Shown one piece after another: positions 11,529 through 19,251 of a stretch of 64,000 nt of DNA; position 1 is the stretch's first letter; each line of letters opens with the position of its first letter. Below the pieces are notes generated by a model, which was not told where the DNA came from, made no database searches, and was given only the letters and a program-made list of their open reading frames with translations. Source of the stretch: Bacteroidota bacterium (GTDB taxonomy: Bacteria; Bacteroidota; Bacteroidia; Chitinophagales; Chitinophagaceae). Position numbers and translations under genes: made by a program. The DNA lies in NCBI GenBank assembly GCA_016715505.1, contig JADJZY010000037.1:62001-126000 (forward strand). Direction: 5' to 3'.

Positions 11529-12219
11529 TTTATGGGTTATTATGCCCGTGTACAATGAAGAAGAAGCCATTGATTTTGTGGTGAATGAATGGACCAAAGC
11601 CCTGGATGCATTACAACTTCCCTATACCTTATGTATATTAAATGACGGAAGCAAAGATGGCACCTTGCATCATCTGAAAACATTGGCACAACAGCATCAG
11701 CGAATTCATATTGTCGACAAAAGCAATTCAGGTCATGGACAAAGTTGTATATATGGATACAAATTAGCATTACAAAACGGAGCTGATTGGATTTTTCAAA
11801 TAGATAGTGATGGGCAATGCGACCCAAAATATTTTGCATCTTTTATTCCATTCACGGAAAAACATGCATGTATTTATGGCGTGCGAACAACCCGCGATGA
11901 TGGGTTTCAGCGAATGATGGTTTCTTTCTTCGTAACCATGTTTACCTTAGTTGCCACGCAACAATTTTTAAGAGATCCGAATGTACCTTATCGTTTAATC
12001 CGTTCGGATGTCATGCAGCAATTCGTGAATGATGTTCCAACTGATTTTCACTTAGCGAATATTTATGTAACGGTAAGAAGTCATAAAATATCCCGCATCA
12101 AATGGGTACCTATTCATTTCCGGGATCGAATGGGTGGCAGCGCGAGTGTGAAAACCTTTTCTTTTGTAAAGCATGGATTTAAATTATTTCGGCAATTGAA
12201 AGAAGCGCAAAGGGGATGA
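11515..12219 (+). CDS. Glycosyltransferase family 2 (DPM1-like)
   Basis: The 234 residues are a GT-A fold GT2 enzyme: WVIMPVYNEEEAIDFVV at the N-terminus, LNDGSKDGT near 42, GHGQSCIYGYKLAL near 72, and the metal-binding DSDGQCDP near 94. The C-terminal HFRDRMGGSASVK block is like that of dolichol-phosphate mannosyltransferase relatives. No membrane helices follow the catalytic domain. It overlaps the end of glf by 14 bases, so it is likely co-translated and may act in the same glycan pathway; donor and acceptor are not readable. Confidence 0.88.
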   Translation: MAINNLWVIMPVYNEEEAIDFVVNEWTKALDALQLPYTLCILNDGSKDGTLHHLKTLAQQHQRIHIVDKSNSGHGQSCIYGYKLALQNGADWIFQIDSDGQCDPKYFASFIPFTEKHACIYGVRTTRDDGFQRMMVSFFVTMFTLVATQQFLRDPNVPYRLIRSDVMQQFVNDVPTDFHLANIYVTVRSHKISRIKWVPIHFRDRMGGSASVKTFSFVKHGFKLFRQLKEAQRG

Positions 12220-12278
12220 TTGAAGGATCATCAAATCTGAGTGAATGTCCAAAAAATCAAGCATGATATGTATATTAA

Positions 12279-12303
12279 AAAAGACCGCCAATTGACGGTC
12301 TTT
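12279..12303 (-). terminator. Intrinsic terminator after tRNA-Met
   Basis: An inverted repeat (AAGACCG, TCAATTGG centre, CGGTCTT) is flanked by T runs on the minus strand, directly after the tRNA-Met 3' end. Its symmetry and A/T tracts on both sides mean it may also end the plus-strand GT2 transcript. Confidence 0.75.
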
Positions 12304-12304
12304 G

Positions 12305-12378
12305 TAGCGAGGATGGGAGTTGAACCCATCACCTCAGGGTTATGAATCCTGCGCTCTAACCACCTGAGCTACCTCGCC
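12305..12378 (-). tRNA. tRNA-Met (CAT), elongator type
   Basis: The 74-base cloverleaf has a 7-bp acceptor stem (GGCGAGG with CCTCGCT), D arm GCTC/GAGC, anticodon loop TTCATAA and T loop TTCAACT. The anticodon stem lacks the three G-C pairs of initiator tRNA, so it is the elongator (or, less likely, an Ile2 tRNA needing lysidine). CCA is not encoded. A TAGCTTTG -7-like box lies at 12422-12429 upstream. Confidence 0.93.
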
Positions 12379-12450
12379 ATTGTGGTTAACTTCATTTTAA
12401 TTGAAGCCTGATTGAGGGCTGCAAAGCTAAACAAAAAAATGAAAATCCAA

Positions 12451-12924
12451 TCAGGCATGATGATATTTTTCATTGTTCAGGATTGAAAAGGCCCGATACA
12501 GTTGTTCGGTAAAAATCAGGCGAACCAATTGATGCGGGAATGTAAGTGCAGACAGCGCCATTTTAAAAATAGCCCGTTCATGCACCTTTGCCGAGATACC
12601 ATAACTGCCTCCAATTAAGAACACGATGCGTGTACTACTTTGATTCATCCATTGATTTAATTTTTTGGAAAATTCAATAGAATCTAACGATTTCCCTTTT
12701 TCATCTAGGGTGATAAGAATATCCTTGTCGTTCAATTTGGATAAAATGAGTTCAGATTCTTTATCTAAAATTTGCTCCTTCCCTTGTTGCGTATTAATCT
12801 TAGTGTTATCAATCGTTTCCAGCTTGAATTTGGTATAGAAACTGAGACGTTTTACATATAAATCAATGGCTTCGGCTAGTTCCTTTTTATCCTGTTTTCC
12901 CAAACTCCATAATTCTACCGTCAT
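12451..12924 (-). CDS. rlmH: 23S rRNA pseudouridine-1915 N3-methyltransferase RlmH
   Basis: RlmH methylates pseudouridine 1915 in helix 69 of 23S rRNA on assembled ribosomes, as a SPOUT-family dimer. The start MTVELWSLGKQDKKEL at 12924 gives 157 residues, the family length; the longer frame upstream runs through the tRNA-Arg gene on the other strand and is not coding. Near residue 100 is FLIGGSYGIS, and the C-terminus carries ALTFPHQLVRLIFTEQLYRA and ends NNEKYHHA, all RlmH signatures. It is divergent from tRNA-Arg. Confidence 0.96.
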   Translation of the reverse strand: MTVELWSLGKQDKKELAEAIDLYVKRLSFYTKFKLETIDNTKINTQQGKEQILDKESELILSKLNDKDILITLDEKGKSLDSIEFSKKLNQWMNQSSTRIVFLIGGSYGISAKVHERAIFKMALSALTFPHQLVRLIFTEQLYRAFSILNNEKYHHA

Positions 12925-12939
12925 TATTTCTATTTTTTT

Positions 12940-12969
12940 TTTGCCGGACAAAAATAACCCATATATTTG
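12940..12969 (+). promoter_or_regulatory. Promoter of tRNA-Arg
   Basis: TTTG at 12940-12943, an 18-base spacer, and TATATTTG at 12962-12969 match the Bacteroidota housekeeping promoter (TTTG, about 19, TAnnTTTG). It ends 12 bases before the mature tRNA. Confidence 0.7.
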
Positions 12970-12981
12970 CACTCCCAAAAA

Positions 12982-13055
12982 GGCTGCGTAGCTCAACTGA
13001 ATAGAGCATCTCACTACGGATGAGAAGGTTTTAGGTTTGAATCCTAACGCGGTCA
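12982..13055 (+). tRNA. tRNA-Arg (ACG)
   Basis: The cloverleaf is GGCTGCG paired with CGCGGTC (two G-U pairs), D arm GCTC/GAGC, anticodon stem TCTCA/TGAGA with loop CTACGGA, and T arm TTAGG/CCTAA. The anticodon ACG would be edited to ICG by TadA to read CGU, CGC and CGA. It is followed at once by a hairpin terminator, and degenerate copies of its 3' half recur downstream. Confidence 0.9.
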
Positions 13056-13057
13056 CT

Positions 13058-13091
13058 AAAAAAGGTCGTCAGAAATGATGGCCTTTTTTTT
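13058..13091 (+). terminator. Intrinsic terminator of tRNA-Arg
   Basis: A hairpin GGTCGTCA-GAAA-TGATGGCC flanked by A6 and T8. The same hairpin recurs exactly at 13377 and 13496 as part of the tandem repeat. Confidence 0.85.
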
Positions 13092-13376
13092 CCCCCCTTT
13101 TCCTCTTCCCGTGTTGAAAAGCCCCCGGGGGGGGGGGGGGGGGGGGGGGGGGTTTTTTTTTTGGGGGGGCGGTAAGGGAGGGGGGGGAAGAAGATTTTTT
13201 TTTTTTCTTTTTTTTTCCCCTTCTTGAAATAATTTTCTTTAAAAAGGGGGGGGGGGGGGTTTGGGGTTTGTTTTTTTTTGGGGGCGCCAAAAAATTTTTT
13301 TTTTTTTCCCTTTTTTATTCCAAGGGGAGGGATTTTTTTTTTTTAAAAAATTCCCGGGGGGGGGTTTTTTTTTTCC
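13092..13376. repeat. Homopolymer block, probable consensus artefact
   Basis: About 285 bases made almost only of long G, C, T and A runs (one G run exceeds 25). Nothing here resembles the base composition or coding of the neighbours, and open frames through it are meaningless. The far end merges into ..CCAAAAAAGGTCG, as in the tandem tRNA-derived repeat, so it is probably a badly called stretch of two or more further repeat copies rather than real sequence. No gene can be supported. Confidence 0.7.
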
Positions 13377-13562
13377 AAAAAAGGTCGTCAGAAATGATGG
13401 CCTTTTTTTTGCACCCTATTTCAATGCTCAACTGAATAAAGCATCCCGACCAGAGCGTCGGGAAGTTTTTAGGTTTGAATCCTAACGCGGTCACCAAAAA
13501 AGGTCGTCAGAAATGATGGCCTTTTTTTTGCACCCTATTTCAATGCTCAACTGAATAAAGCA
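13377..13562 (+). repeat. Tandem 119-base repeat: terminator hairpin plus degenerate tRNA-Arg
   Basis: The segment 13377-13443 (terminator hairpin, GCACCCTATTTCAAT, then the D-arm text GCTCAACTGAATAAAGCA) repeats at 13496-13562, period 119. Between them, 13444-13495 keeps the tRNA-Arg T arm and acceptor 3' side (TAGGTTTGAATCCTA, CGCGGTCACC), but the anticodon arm is replaced by a different hairpin, CCCGAC-CAGAGC-GTCGGG, and the 5' acceptor strand is lost. It cannot be a working tRNA. The last copy breaks off after the D arm. From 13563 to 13801 I see no gene. Confidence 0.85.
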
Positions 13563-13801
13563 GAGGTTTAAATTCCCGAACGAATTCTGGACTGGTTGTT
13601 TTCCGTTTTTATTTTCTTTAAAGGCCCATTTCCTACAAGCATTCCCTTAAAATCCGAGCAGGCTTTTTCACCTGTTTTTAGGAATAGGTTTTCTCACTCT
13701 GTATTCAGCTAAACCCTCATCGTTTCTTTGTATCGTCAAAGGAAAACATTCACCGGCGACAACATCGAATAAACTTTAATCAACCTTTAAAAACACAAAC
13801 C

Positions 13802-14307
13802 ATGAAAAAAATCATCACTTTAATCGCCATTTTTGTTAGCCTGGTCTTTAAATTTTATGCCCAAAATAATACGGCGAATTCAATCAAACCATATTAGAAG
13901 GTAAATACCCATTAAGCCTAACGAAAACGGCCAAAGATTCTATTCAAATAATTTCTATCCTTGGAAATATTCAGGGAAATATTCAGTTAAAAATGAAACT
14001 CCGGGTAACTGATATTGACGGAAAAAGCTATGATATCCTGATTGATAAATGGATTCATCATCTGGAAACTGAATTATTTCAAACTACATCAGGCATCAAA
14101 AAAATAGAAGTCAAAAATTTAAATATCCGATTCAATGAATTTGGAGAAACCTATGTGATCAGCTGGGATTGCCAATGGAAAAAATTAAATATCACCAAAG
14201 GTGGTGCGCCCTATCATTATGCAACAGCTCTAGCATTTAAAAATGATTCCTTTGAATGGTTTCATTCACAAAATACTATTCAAAATAACTTAATCGTCTC
14301 AGAATAA
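13802..14307 (+). CDS. Small secreted protein, unknown function (one frameshift)
   Basis: A signal peptide (MKKIITLIAIFVSLVFKFYAQ) starts at 13802. One missing T near 13877 breaks the frame; with it the text continues NNTANFNQTILEGKYPLSLTKTAKDSI and joins the open frame to 14307, giving about 168 residues. The rest looks like a beta-rich domain (KLRVTDIDGKSYDILIDKW; IRFNEFGETYVISWDCQW). No family is recognised. A strong terminator follows 16 bases after the stop. The start was chosen because it gives a clear signal peptide just after an A-rich leader. Confidence 0.65.
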
Positions 14308-14322
14308 TCCTTCACCAAATCA

Positions 14323-14357
14323 AAGAAGCTTGTCTCCGTTGACAAGCTTCTTCTTTT
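14323..14357 (+). terminator. Intrinsic terminator
   Basis: A perfect 12-bp stem, AAGAAGCTTGTC and GACAAGCTTCTT with loop TCCGTT, followed by CTTTTTC. It ends the small secreted protein gene. Confidence 0.85.
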
Positions 14358-14409
14358 TCTATCTTCTGCAAAATCTCATTACCACCTCGAGATGAACATC
14401 AAACTTCAC

Positions 14410-14637
14410 TCAAAAAGTCCTACCCCCCGGAGGAGGCGGCCCTTTCCGGTTGGGGCCTTTGAATTTTCTTGTATTGCGAAGAAGTTGAATGACCATCAAC
14501 AACAAAATTCCCGCAAGTATATAAACCCACCATTGCATACAAGACACCATCGCGAATATGACCAATCCCAATATCACCAAAAGTATCAATAGGCCTTTCA
14601 TGATATAACCCATTTCTTGAAAAATTGTTGATTTCAT
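14410..14637 (-). CDS. Small two-helix membrane protein
   Basis: 75 residues from the ATG at 14637, which overlaps the stop of the upstream WD40 gene as TAATG; this supports the start and translational coupling. Two hydrophobic helices (GLLILLVILGLVIFAMVS and WWVYILAGILLLMVIQLL) are followed by a basic Gly/Pro-rich tail. The tail lies in a stretch with C and G runs (14419-14450), so the true C-terminus may differ. No family is recognised. Confidence 0.5.
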   Translation of the reverse strand: MKSTIFQEMGYIMKGLLILLVILGLVIFAMVSCMQWWVYILAGILLLMVIQLLRNTRKFKGPNRKGPPPPGGRTF

Positions 14638-15747
14638 TATTGTATAAAAATTTTAGTTGAAAAATGATTTCCGTGTTTATCGTTTAATCGTATCGAATAA
14701 ACGCCTTGATGAAGATGAGAAAGATTTAATTGTTCTTTTGGAAAGCATTTTGTTCACAACTCTACCTTGTATGTCCAAGGGGATATTTTGTAAAATCCGC
14801 TGAACCGATAATTTGAAACTGCCCATATGAAGGATTGGGAAAAAACCAACAAAAAAAAAGAATAGTCGGCGCGGCGGGGGGGAAACCCACCCCCCCGGCG
14901 GGGGGAAAAATTAGGGGGGGCACCCAACGGCCCCCGGGGCCAAAAAAAAGGCCCCCGGGGGAAAAGGACAAACGGGCTGTTTGTGGGCTTGTTGAAAACT
15001 ATCAATCCTTGCCAAAGTTTCTGGATGAATCAACCGAATCCACTGATCTTGTGATACGGTGACCAGACATTTTTTCGTTGGGTGATAATCCATGCCATGA
15101 ATATCTGCAATTGAAACGTTCAGTGTCTGAATCAGGGTTCCATTCAACAAATTCCACATTCTTAAGGTGTTGTCTTGTGCCGCCAAAGGTATCACCACTT
15201 TCACTAAAGCGAAGGGGGTAATATCATCGCTATGCCCATTTAGGGTATAAATCAGATTTCGGAGCTATCCCAAATTTTATTTTTGTCTCCGGCCGGGAAA
15301 CCGCCTGCGACGGTATACCTGTAACTGACCGCCTGAACCACCAACCAGCACTTTCTGAGAATGATTGGAAATATCCATAGAAAAAGCATATGTGGTACCC
15401 ATACTTATCAAATTAATAGAATCGGGAGATGCTTGCGAATGATCGAAACAAATGTTGCCATCTCTCAACAGCAGCAAAATTTCAATCATTACTATCCTCA
15501 TGCCTAGTTTTGGCACTTCATAATCCCAAAATAAATTTCCATTGGTCGCATTCCATAATCGAATATGTGCCGGATGACAATTAGTAGCTGAGAGAACCTG
15601 CTGATCTCCGCTTGAAAAACTAACAGCATTGACTTGTAAGCTATCCGGGTTTGCAAGTGCAGTCCAAATTAAATTTTGCCCACTCATTTTTATAAAACTT
15701 CCTACTAAGAATAGGAGCAGTAAAATTGATTGAAAATAATATTTCAT
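14637..15747 (-). CDS. Secreted WD40-repeat protein with T9SS type A sorting domain (several frameshifts)
   Basis: The signal peptide MKYYFQSILLLLFLVGSF begins at 15747. WD40-like blades follow: ALANPDSLQVNAVSFSSGDQ, HIRLWNATNGNLFWDY, then after a break near 15280, KIWD, and after another break near 15230, AQDNTLRMWNLLNGTLIQTL and GMDYHPTKKCLVTVSQD. The C-terminus, read in a third frame, carries NPSYGQFQIIGSADFTKYPL, DIQGRVV and HQGVYSIRLN, ending KIFIQ, which is the type A sorting domain of T9SS cargo. Between blades and sorting domain lies a homopolymer block (14850-14968). Too many breaks exist to restore the full protein, but a single secreted beta-propeller protein is well supported. It is followed by an overlapping small membrane gene. 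Confidence 0.75.
14850..14968. repeat. Second homopolymer block inside the WD40 gene
   Basis: Runs of G, C and A (up to 8 each) in a very GC-rich stretch unlike the AT-rich surroundings, of the same kind as 13092-13376. It interrupts a coding region whose two sides belong to one gene, so it is probably a sequencing or consensus artefact. Confidence 0.65.
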
Positions 15748-15849
15748 TGTTTAATATTTTTATTTGAATGCCCTCAATGATTCATAAGAAGCCATAATCA
15801 ATTCTTGAAAAAAAACTAAACTGTTCCGTTCAATATCTATTCACGATAT

Positions 15850-16372
15850 TTTTATTTCTGCAGCTGAAACAGCATCCTGTTTTGATTTCTTATAGAATAA
15901 TTCCGCTGAATCTTCAGACAAAAAACCAATCAAAAGAAACGACACGGCAGTAGAATTAAAATTGCTACGATATGAAATACGTATTATCGTGTTTATCAAA
16001 ATTAACATCGCCATTGTTTAAAAATGGCTTTGTGAATTCAAGTTCACAATTTCAAAGATTATGATCGAAGCAAGAATAATCTATTACCTTTCTAAATTAA
16101 ATGGTAGAAGGTGGTTTAAACGAATCTGCCGCAAACAAATATCGATAGTCCGATTCTAATCGCTCCCCGAATAATACTTTTGAATGACAAGATGCACTGT
16201 ACATTGACTGGATGTCTAGTGGTAAATCAAAAAAGTCAAACTTTCTCTCGGTTTCTTTTTTCTATGGCGGTTGGTAGTCGTTTTCCACTTTGTTTCTTTA
16301 ATTGTCCCTTGACAACATGAATTCTTCTTTCTTTTTCCAAGATTTTTAGCGATAAATGATTGATTCATTGCC
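15850..16372 (-). pseudogene. Possible broken coding sequence in a 740-base gap
   Basis: Between the WD40 gene and the helicase no intact frame exists, but the minus strand gives protein-like text in pieces. It could start with ATG at about 16352 (MNQSFIAKNLGKRKKNS). After adding one A in a run near 16262, a frame of about 50 codons opens, including KFDFFDLPLDIQSMYSAS and ERLESDYRYLFAADSFKPP. After stops, LEFTKPFLNNGDVNFDKHD appears, and a last 40-codon piece (VSFLLIGFLSEDSAELFYKK) ends with TGA near 15846. At least two in-frame stops remain, so this is either a real pseudogene, heavily erroneous sequence, or chance. No family is recognised. The remaining bases 15748-15845 and 16373-16485 show nothing I can name. 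Confidence 0.25.
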
Positions 16373-16485
16373 AATCAACCAGAACTATTAAGATCCCAAA
16401 GAGAAGCAAAGCATGCACATAAACAATGCAAAAATATTCGCACAAATCAAAGATAAGTTGAGATCATGATTAAAAGAACTTTTAA

Positions 16486-17810
16486 CTACCTCGCAATTTC
16501 AAATTTTACTTTCTTGTTTTTCATCCGCCTATCCTGAATGGCAGAGAGTAATAATGAAGCCCTGTTTCGGCGAACTGATACCAATGAATAGTGGTCCTTT
16601 TGTTCAATCAACCCACTATCTTCTTTTTCATTTGACCAATCTGAATCATAAAACCGAGGATATCTGTTTTCCCAATCTTTTCCTTTTTACCCGCATGAAT
16701 AAAGAGTGTTACCCATTCTGTTTTTACGGGCAATTCGAAATCTTCAGGAAGATCAAAAGGTGTAGGTTCTGGTTGGATGTATTCGGGTATATATTCCTCC
16801 GGTCCCATCACCAAAAAGGCTCTCCCGCTTGCGTCCATGCGAGCACTTCGTCCATTCCGGTGCGTGTAAGATTCTTCATTCACCGGTAAATGAAAGTGAA
16901 TAATATTCCGGACATTCTGAATATCCAGGCCCCGTGAAGCCAAGTCGGTACATAAAAGGGTATTTTGACTCCCGTTTCGAAATTTCGCCAAAGCAATATC
17001 ACGCTCTTGCTGCATTAATGCCCCATGATAAAATACATTCGCCAAACCACGTTCTTTGAGGTAATCACTGCATTTTTCAACATGTTCACGATGGTTAAAA
17101 AATACAATACTGGATTTGCCATTTAATGCGCAAAGCAACTGAAAAAGGGTTTGATGTTTATCCTTATCAGAACTGTCAACCCTAAATATTTCAAATTGGT
17201 TTTCGGTTCTCACATTTTCGGAGAAATCGATATCAACGGAATTTTCGGATGAAGACAAAAACTCAGGCAGAAAATCTGCTTTTGTTGCTGAACTCATCAC
17301 TTTTCGGATGGGATTCGGTAATGACTCGACGATGAACTTTAATTCTGTTTCAAAACCTAATTCAAACATTTTATCAAATTCATCCAATACCAGAAGCTGT
17401 ATGCGGCTACAATCAAAATTCTTTCTGCGGATATGATCCCCCAAGCGGCCAGTGGTTCCAATAATAATTTGTGGAGTTACCTTCAGGTTGTTCTCTTCAA
17501 TTTCTCTTTTATGTCCGCCATAACAGGCCGTCATACGAATGCCGGTTTGTAGTTTACGAAAAACATCTTCGATCTGCTGCACCAGTTCTCGAGTAGGTGC
17601 TACAATCATGACCTGGGTTTCGTGCAAATCAGGTTGAACGTGATGCAGTACAACAGATAAAAACCCCAGAGTCTTCCCACTGCCTGTGCGTGAAAATATC
17701 CGAAGGTCATTGTTGCCGCCTGCATGGTCGAAACAAGCTTCTTGTAGTGGATTCAGTGTGTCAATATTCAGATTGTTCACATGTTCAATCCACTTTTCTT
17801 TACTAATCAT
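16486..17810 (-). CDS. DEAD-box RNA helicase, DbpA-like (one frameshift near the C-terminus)
   Basis: The two RecA-like domains carry the expected motifs in order: motif I SRTGSGKT near residue 40, Ia APTRELVQQ, GGHKREIEEN, Ib TTGRLGDHI, motif II written DEFD (LVLDEFDKMFELGFE) instead of DEAD, motif III SSATK, LLCTDLASRGLDI, and motif VI HRNGRSARM. After KTDILGFMIQIGQMKK the frame breaks near 16612 in an A run. Adding one A restores KKEDSGLIEQKDHYSLVSVRR and an end at 16486, which matches a DbpA-type RNA-binding domain. Without the fix the protein lacks it. DbpA relatives act in ribosome assembly by binding 23S rRNA. The gene lies just downstream of a tRNA cluster on the same strand. Confidence 0.9.
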
Positions 17811-17864
17811 AATGCTTAATTATCTTGACAAAGGTAGGTTATCCTCGGTCGGGCTTGGGGCATA

Positions 17865-17892
17865 AAAAAACACCTGCCATTCGGAGGTGTTT
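17865..17892 (-). terminator. Terminator after the tRNA cluster
   Basis: AAACACCT and AGGTGTTT form an 8-bp stem, followed on the minus strand by a T run. It sits 5 bases after tRNA-Thr(GGT) and separates the tRNAs from the helicase gene. Confidence 0.8.
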
Positions 17893-17896
17893 GAAG

Positions 17897-17968
<72 letters not shown>

Positions 17969-18001
17969 AACAATTCATTGTCAGGTTTGTTCTTAACCTA
18001 A

Positions 18002-18041
18002 AAAACCGATTAATGATGTCAAATGACAAAACTAATCGGTT
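18002..18041 (-). terminator. Hairpin between tRNA-Gly and tRNA-Thr(GGT)
   Basis: AACCGATTA and TAATCGGTT form a 9-bp stem with a 20-base loop, followed by a T run on the minus strand, 8 bases after tRNA-Gly. It may be a leaky terminator or processing hairpin, because another tRNA follows. Confidence 0.6.
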
Positions 18042-18049
18042 CTGTAATG

Positions 18050-18121
18050 AGCGGAAGAACAGAATCGAACTGTCGTCTTCAGCTTGGAAGGCTGAGGTAA
18101 TAGCCACTATACGACTTCCGC
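18050..18121 (-). tRNA. tRNA-Gly (TCC)
   Basis: 72 bases: acceptor GCGGAAG/CTTCCGC, anticodon stem TCAGC/GCTGA with loop CTTCCAA, T loop TTCGATT. Confidence 0.94.
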
Positions 18122-18245
18122 GCTTGGAGTTTCGTTAGAGAGCGTGATTGTGAGTGTTTCACTACAAAAAAGAGCGGCAATTTTGCAATTCACGCCGATT
18201 TGAAGCAGGACACACCCACAATTTATCACATTCTCATACTCAACG

Positions 18246-18328
18246 TGGGCAGTGATGGATTCGAACCACCGTAGGCCGAAGCCAGCAGATTTACAGTCTG
18301 CCCCCTTTAGCCCCTCGGGCAACTACCC
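18246..18328 (-). tRNA. tRNA-Tyr (GTA)
   Basis: 83 bases with the long variable arm expected for bacterial tRNA-Tyr. Acceptor GGGTAGT/ACTGCCC, anticodon loop CTGTAAA, T loop TTCGAAT. A 124-base spacer without a visible gene separates it from tRNA-Gly. Confidence 0.94.
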
Positions 18329-18337
18329 AAAAAAAAG

Positions 18338-18410
18338 AGCCACTTGCCGGAATCGAACCAGCGACCTACTGATTACAAATCAGTTGCTCTACCAGCTGAG
18401 CTAAAGTGGC
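18338..18410 (-). tRNA. tRNA-Thr (TGT)
   Basis: 73 bases: acceptor GCCACTT/AAGTGGC, D arm GCTC/GAGC, anticodon loop TTTGTAA, T loop TTCGATT. First gene of the cluster, 9 bases ahead of tRNA-Tyr. Confidence 0.95.
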
Positions 18411-18490
18411 TTCTTACATATGTAGCAAGTAAACGGGTGTTTACTTTTTGATGTGTCTGACAATAAAAGTAAGAACTGCTTAATGGACTG

Positions 18491-18521
18491 CAAATGTATA
18501 GATTCATTTTTAATTTCCAAA
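18491..18521 (-). promoter_or_regulatory. Promoter of the Thr-Tyr-Gly-Thr tRNA cluster
   Basis: On the minus strand TTTG (18521-18518), exactly 19 bases, then TACATTTG (18498-18491): a full match to the Bacteroidota housekeeping promoter. It lies about 80 bases upstream of tRNA-Thr(TGT). Confidence 0.8.
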
Positions 18522-18610
18522 CAAATTTTATCCCTTCGGCAGATTTTTTTTTAACCTATTTTTCCGGAAATTTTTAGGCGCTTCATGTCTATTCATTTTA
18601 TTTGATTGGA

Positions 18611-19195
18611 TTGAATTATCTCGCTCACGCATATCTTTTTCAGGGCAACCCTGATGTTCGTTTTGGCAATCTCATTGCAGATTTTGTCAAAGGTCGACAA
18701 ATTCAATCGTACAACCCAATGGTACAAGAGGGTATTCGAATTCATCGTTTTATTGACGTATTTACCGACAAACATCCGCTCATCCACCAGGCAGTTGATT
18801 TCTTTAAACCCCAATATCGTTTTTCCGGCCCTGTATTTGTCGATATAATGCTGGATCATTTTTTAGCCAATGATATCACCCGATTTGAGAATGATACCTT
18901 AATGGAATTTACCCGGGATGTTTATCTGATGATTCAGGAACGCACGCATTTGCTCAATGAAGAAATGAGCAAGTTTTTCGGATACATGGAAGAATACAAT
19001 TGGTTATACCATTATAAAAATCGCGAAGGCATCGAAAAATCCATCCGTGGTATTTGTAAACGCTACCCTGTTCTCGGTGATGCGGACCCGGCATTGGAAA
19101 TTTTCGAGTCGCGGTTTCATGATTTACAAAGAGATTTACGAAGATTTTTTCCTCAACTACATGAAGCAGTCAGAAAAAATTTTCAGCTTCCCTAA
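18611..19195 (+). CDS. ACP phosphodiesterase family protein (AcpH/DUF479)
   Basis: The protein begins LNYLAHAYLFQGNPDVRFGN, where the family's Met-Asn-Tyr-Leu-Ala-His start falls on a TTG codon at 18611; another TTG at 18602 is possible and no ATG fits. Family features are LIADFVKGRQ near 25, IRIHRFIDVFTDKHP near 45, and FVDIMLDHFLAND near 80, whose His and Asp residues form the HD-like metal site. The length of 194 residues is normal. E. coli AcpH removes the 4'-phosphopantetheine arm from acyl carrier protein; whether this relative does is inferred. It stands alone, divergent from the tRNA cluster. Confidence 0.85.
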   Translation: MNYLAHAYLFQGNPDVRFGNLIADFVKGRQIQSYNPMVQEGIRIHRFIDVFTDKHPLIHQAVDFFKPQYRFSGPVFVDIMLDHFLANDITRFENDTLMEFTRDVYLMIQERTHLLNEEMSKFFGYMEEYNWLYHYKNREGIEKSIRGICKRYPVLGDADPALEIFESRFHDLQRDLRRFFPQLHEAVRKNFQLP

Positions 19196-19251
19196 TTCTT
19201 TATAAATCTTGTTTGGCAATGATCAATAAAATAGTCATTGAAAGTCAGATC

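Noticed and set aside
12925..13056. N-terminal extension of rlmH
   Set aside because: The extra codons read the tRNA-Arg gene and its promoter backwards; the family start is at 12924.
13069..13497. Open frames on both strands rich in Lys, Pro, Phe or Gly
   Set aside because: They are translations of homopolymer runs in a probable artefact and of tRNA-derived repeats.
14754..15062. Three overlapping open frames on both strands in the GC-rich block
   Set aside because: They run through a homopolymer block inside the WD40 gene; their Pro/Gly-rich products are not protein-like.
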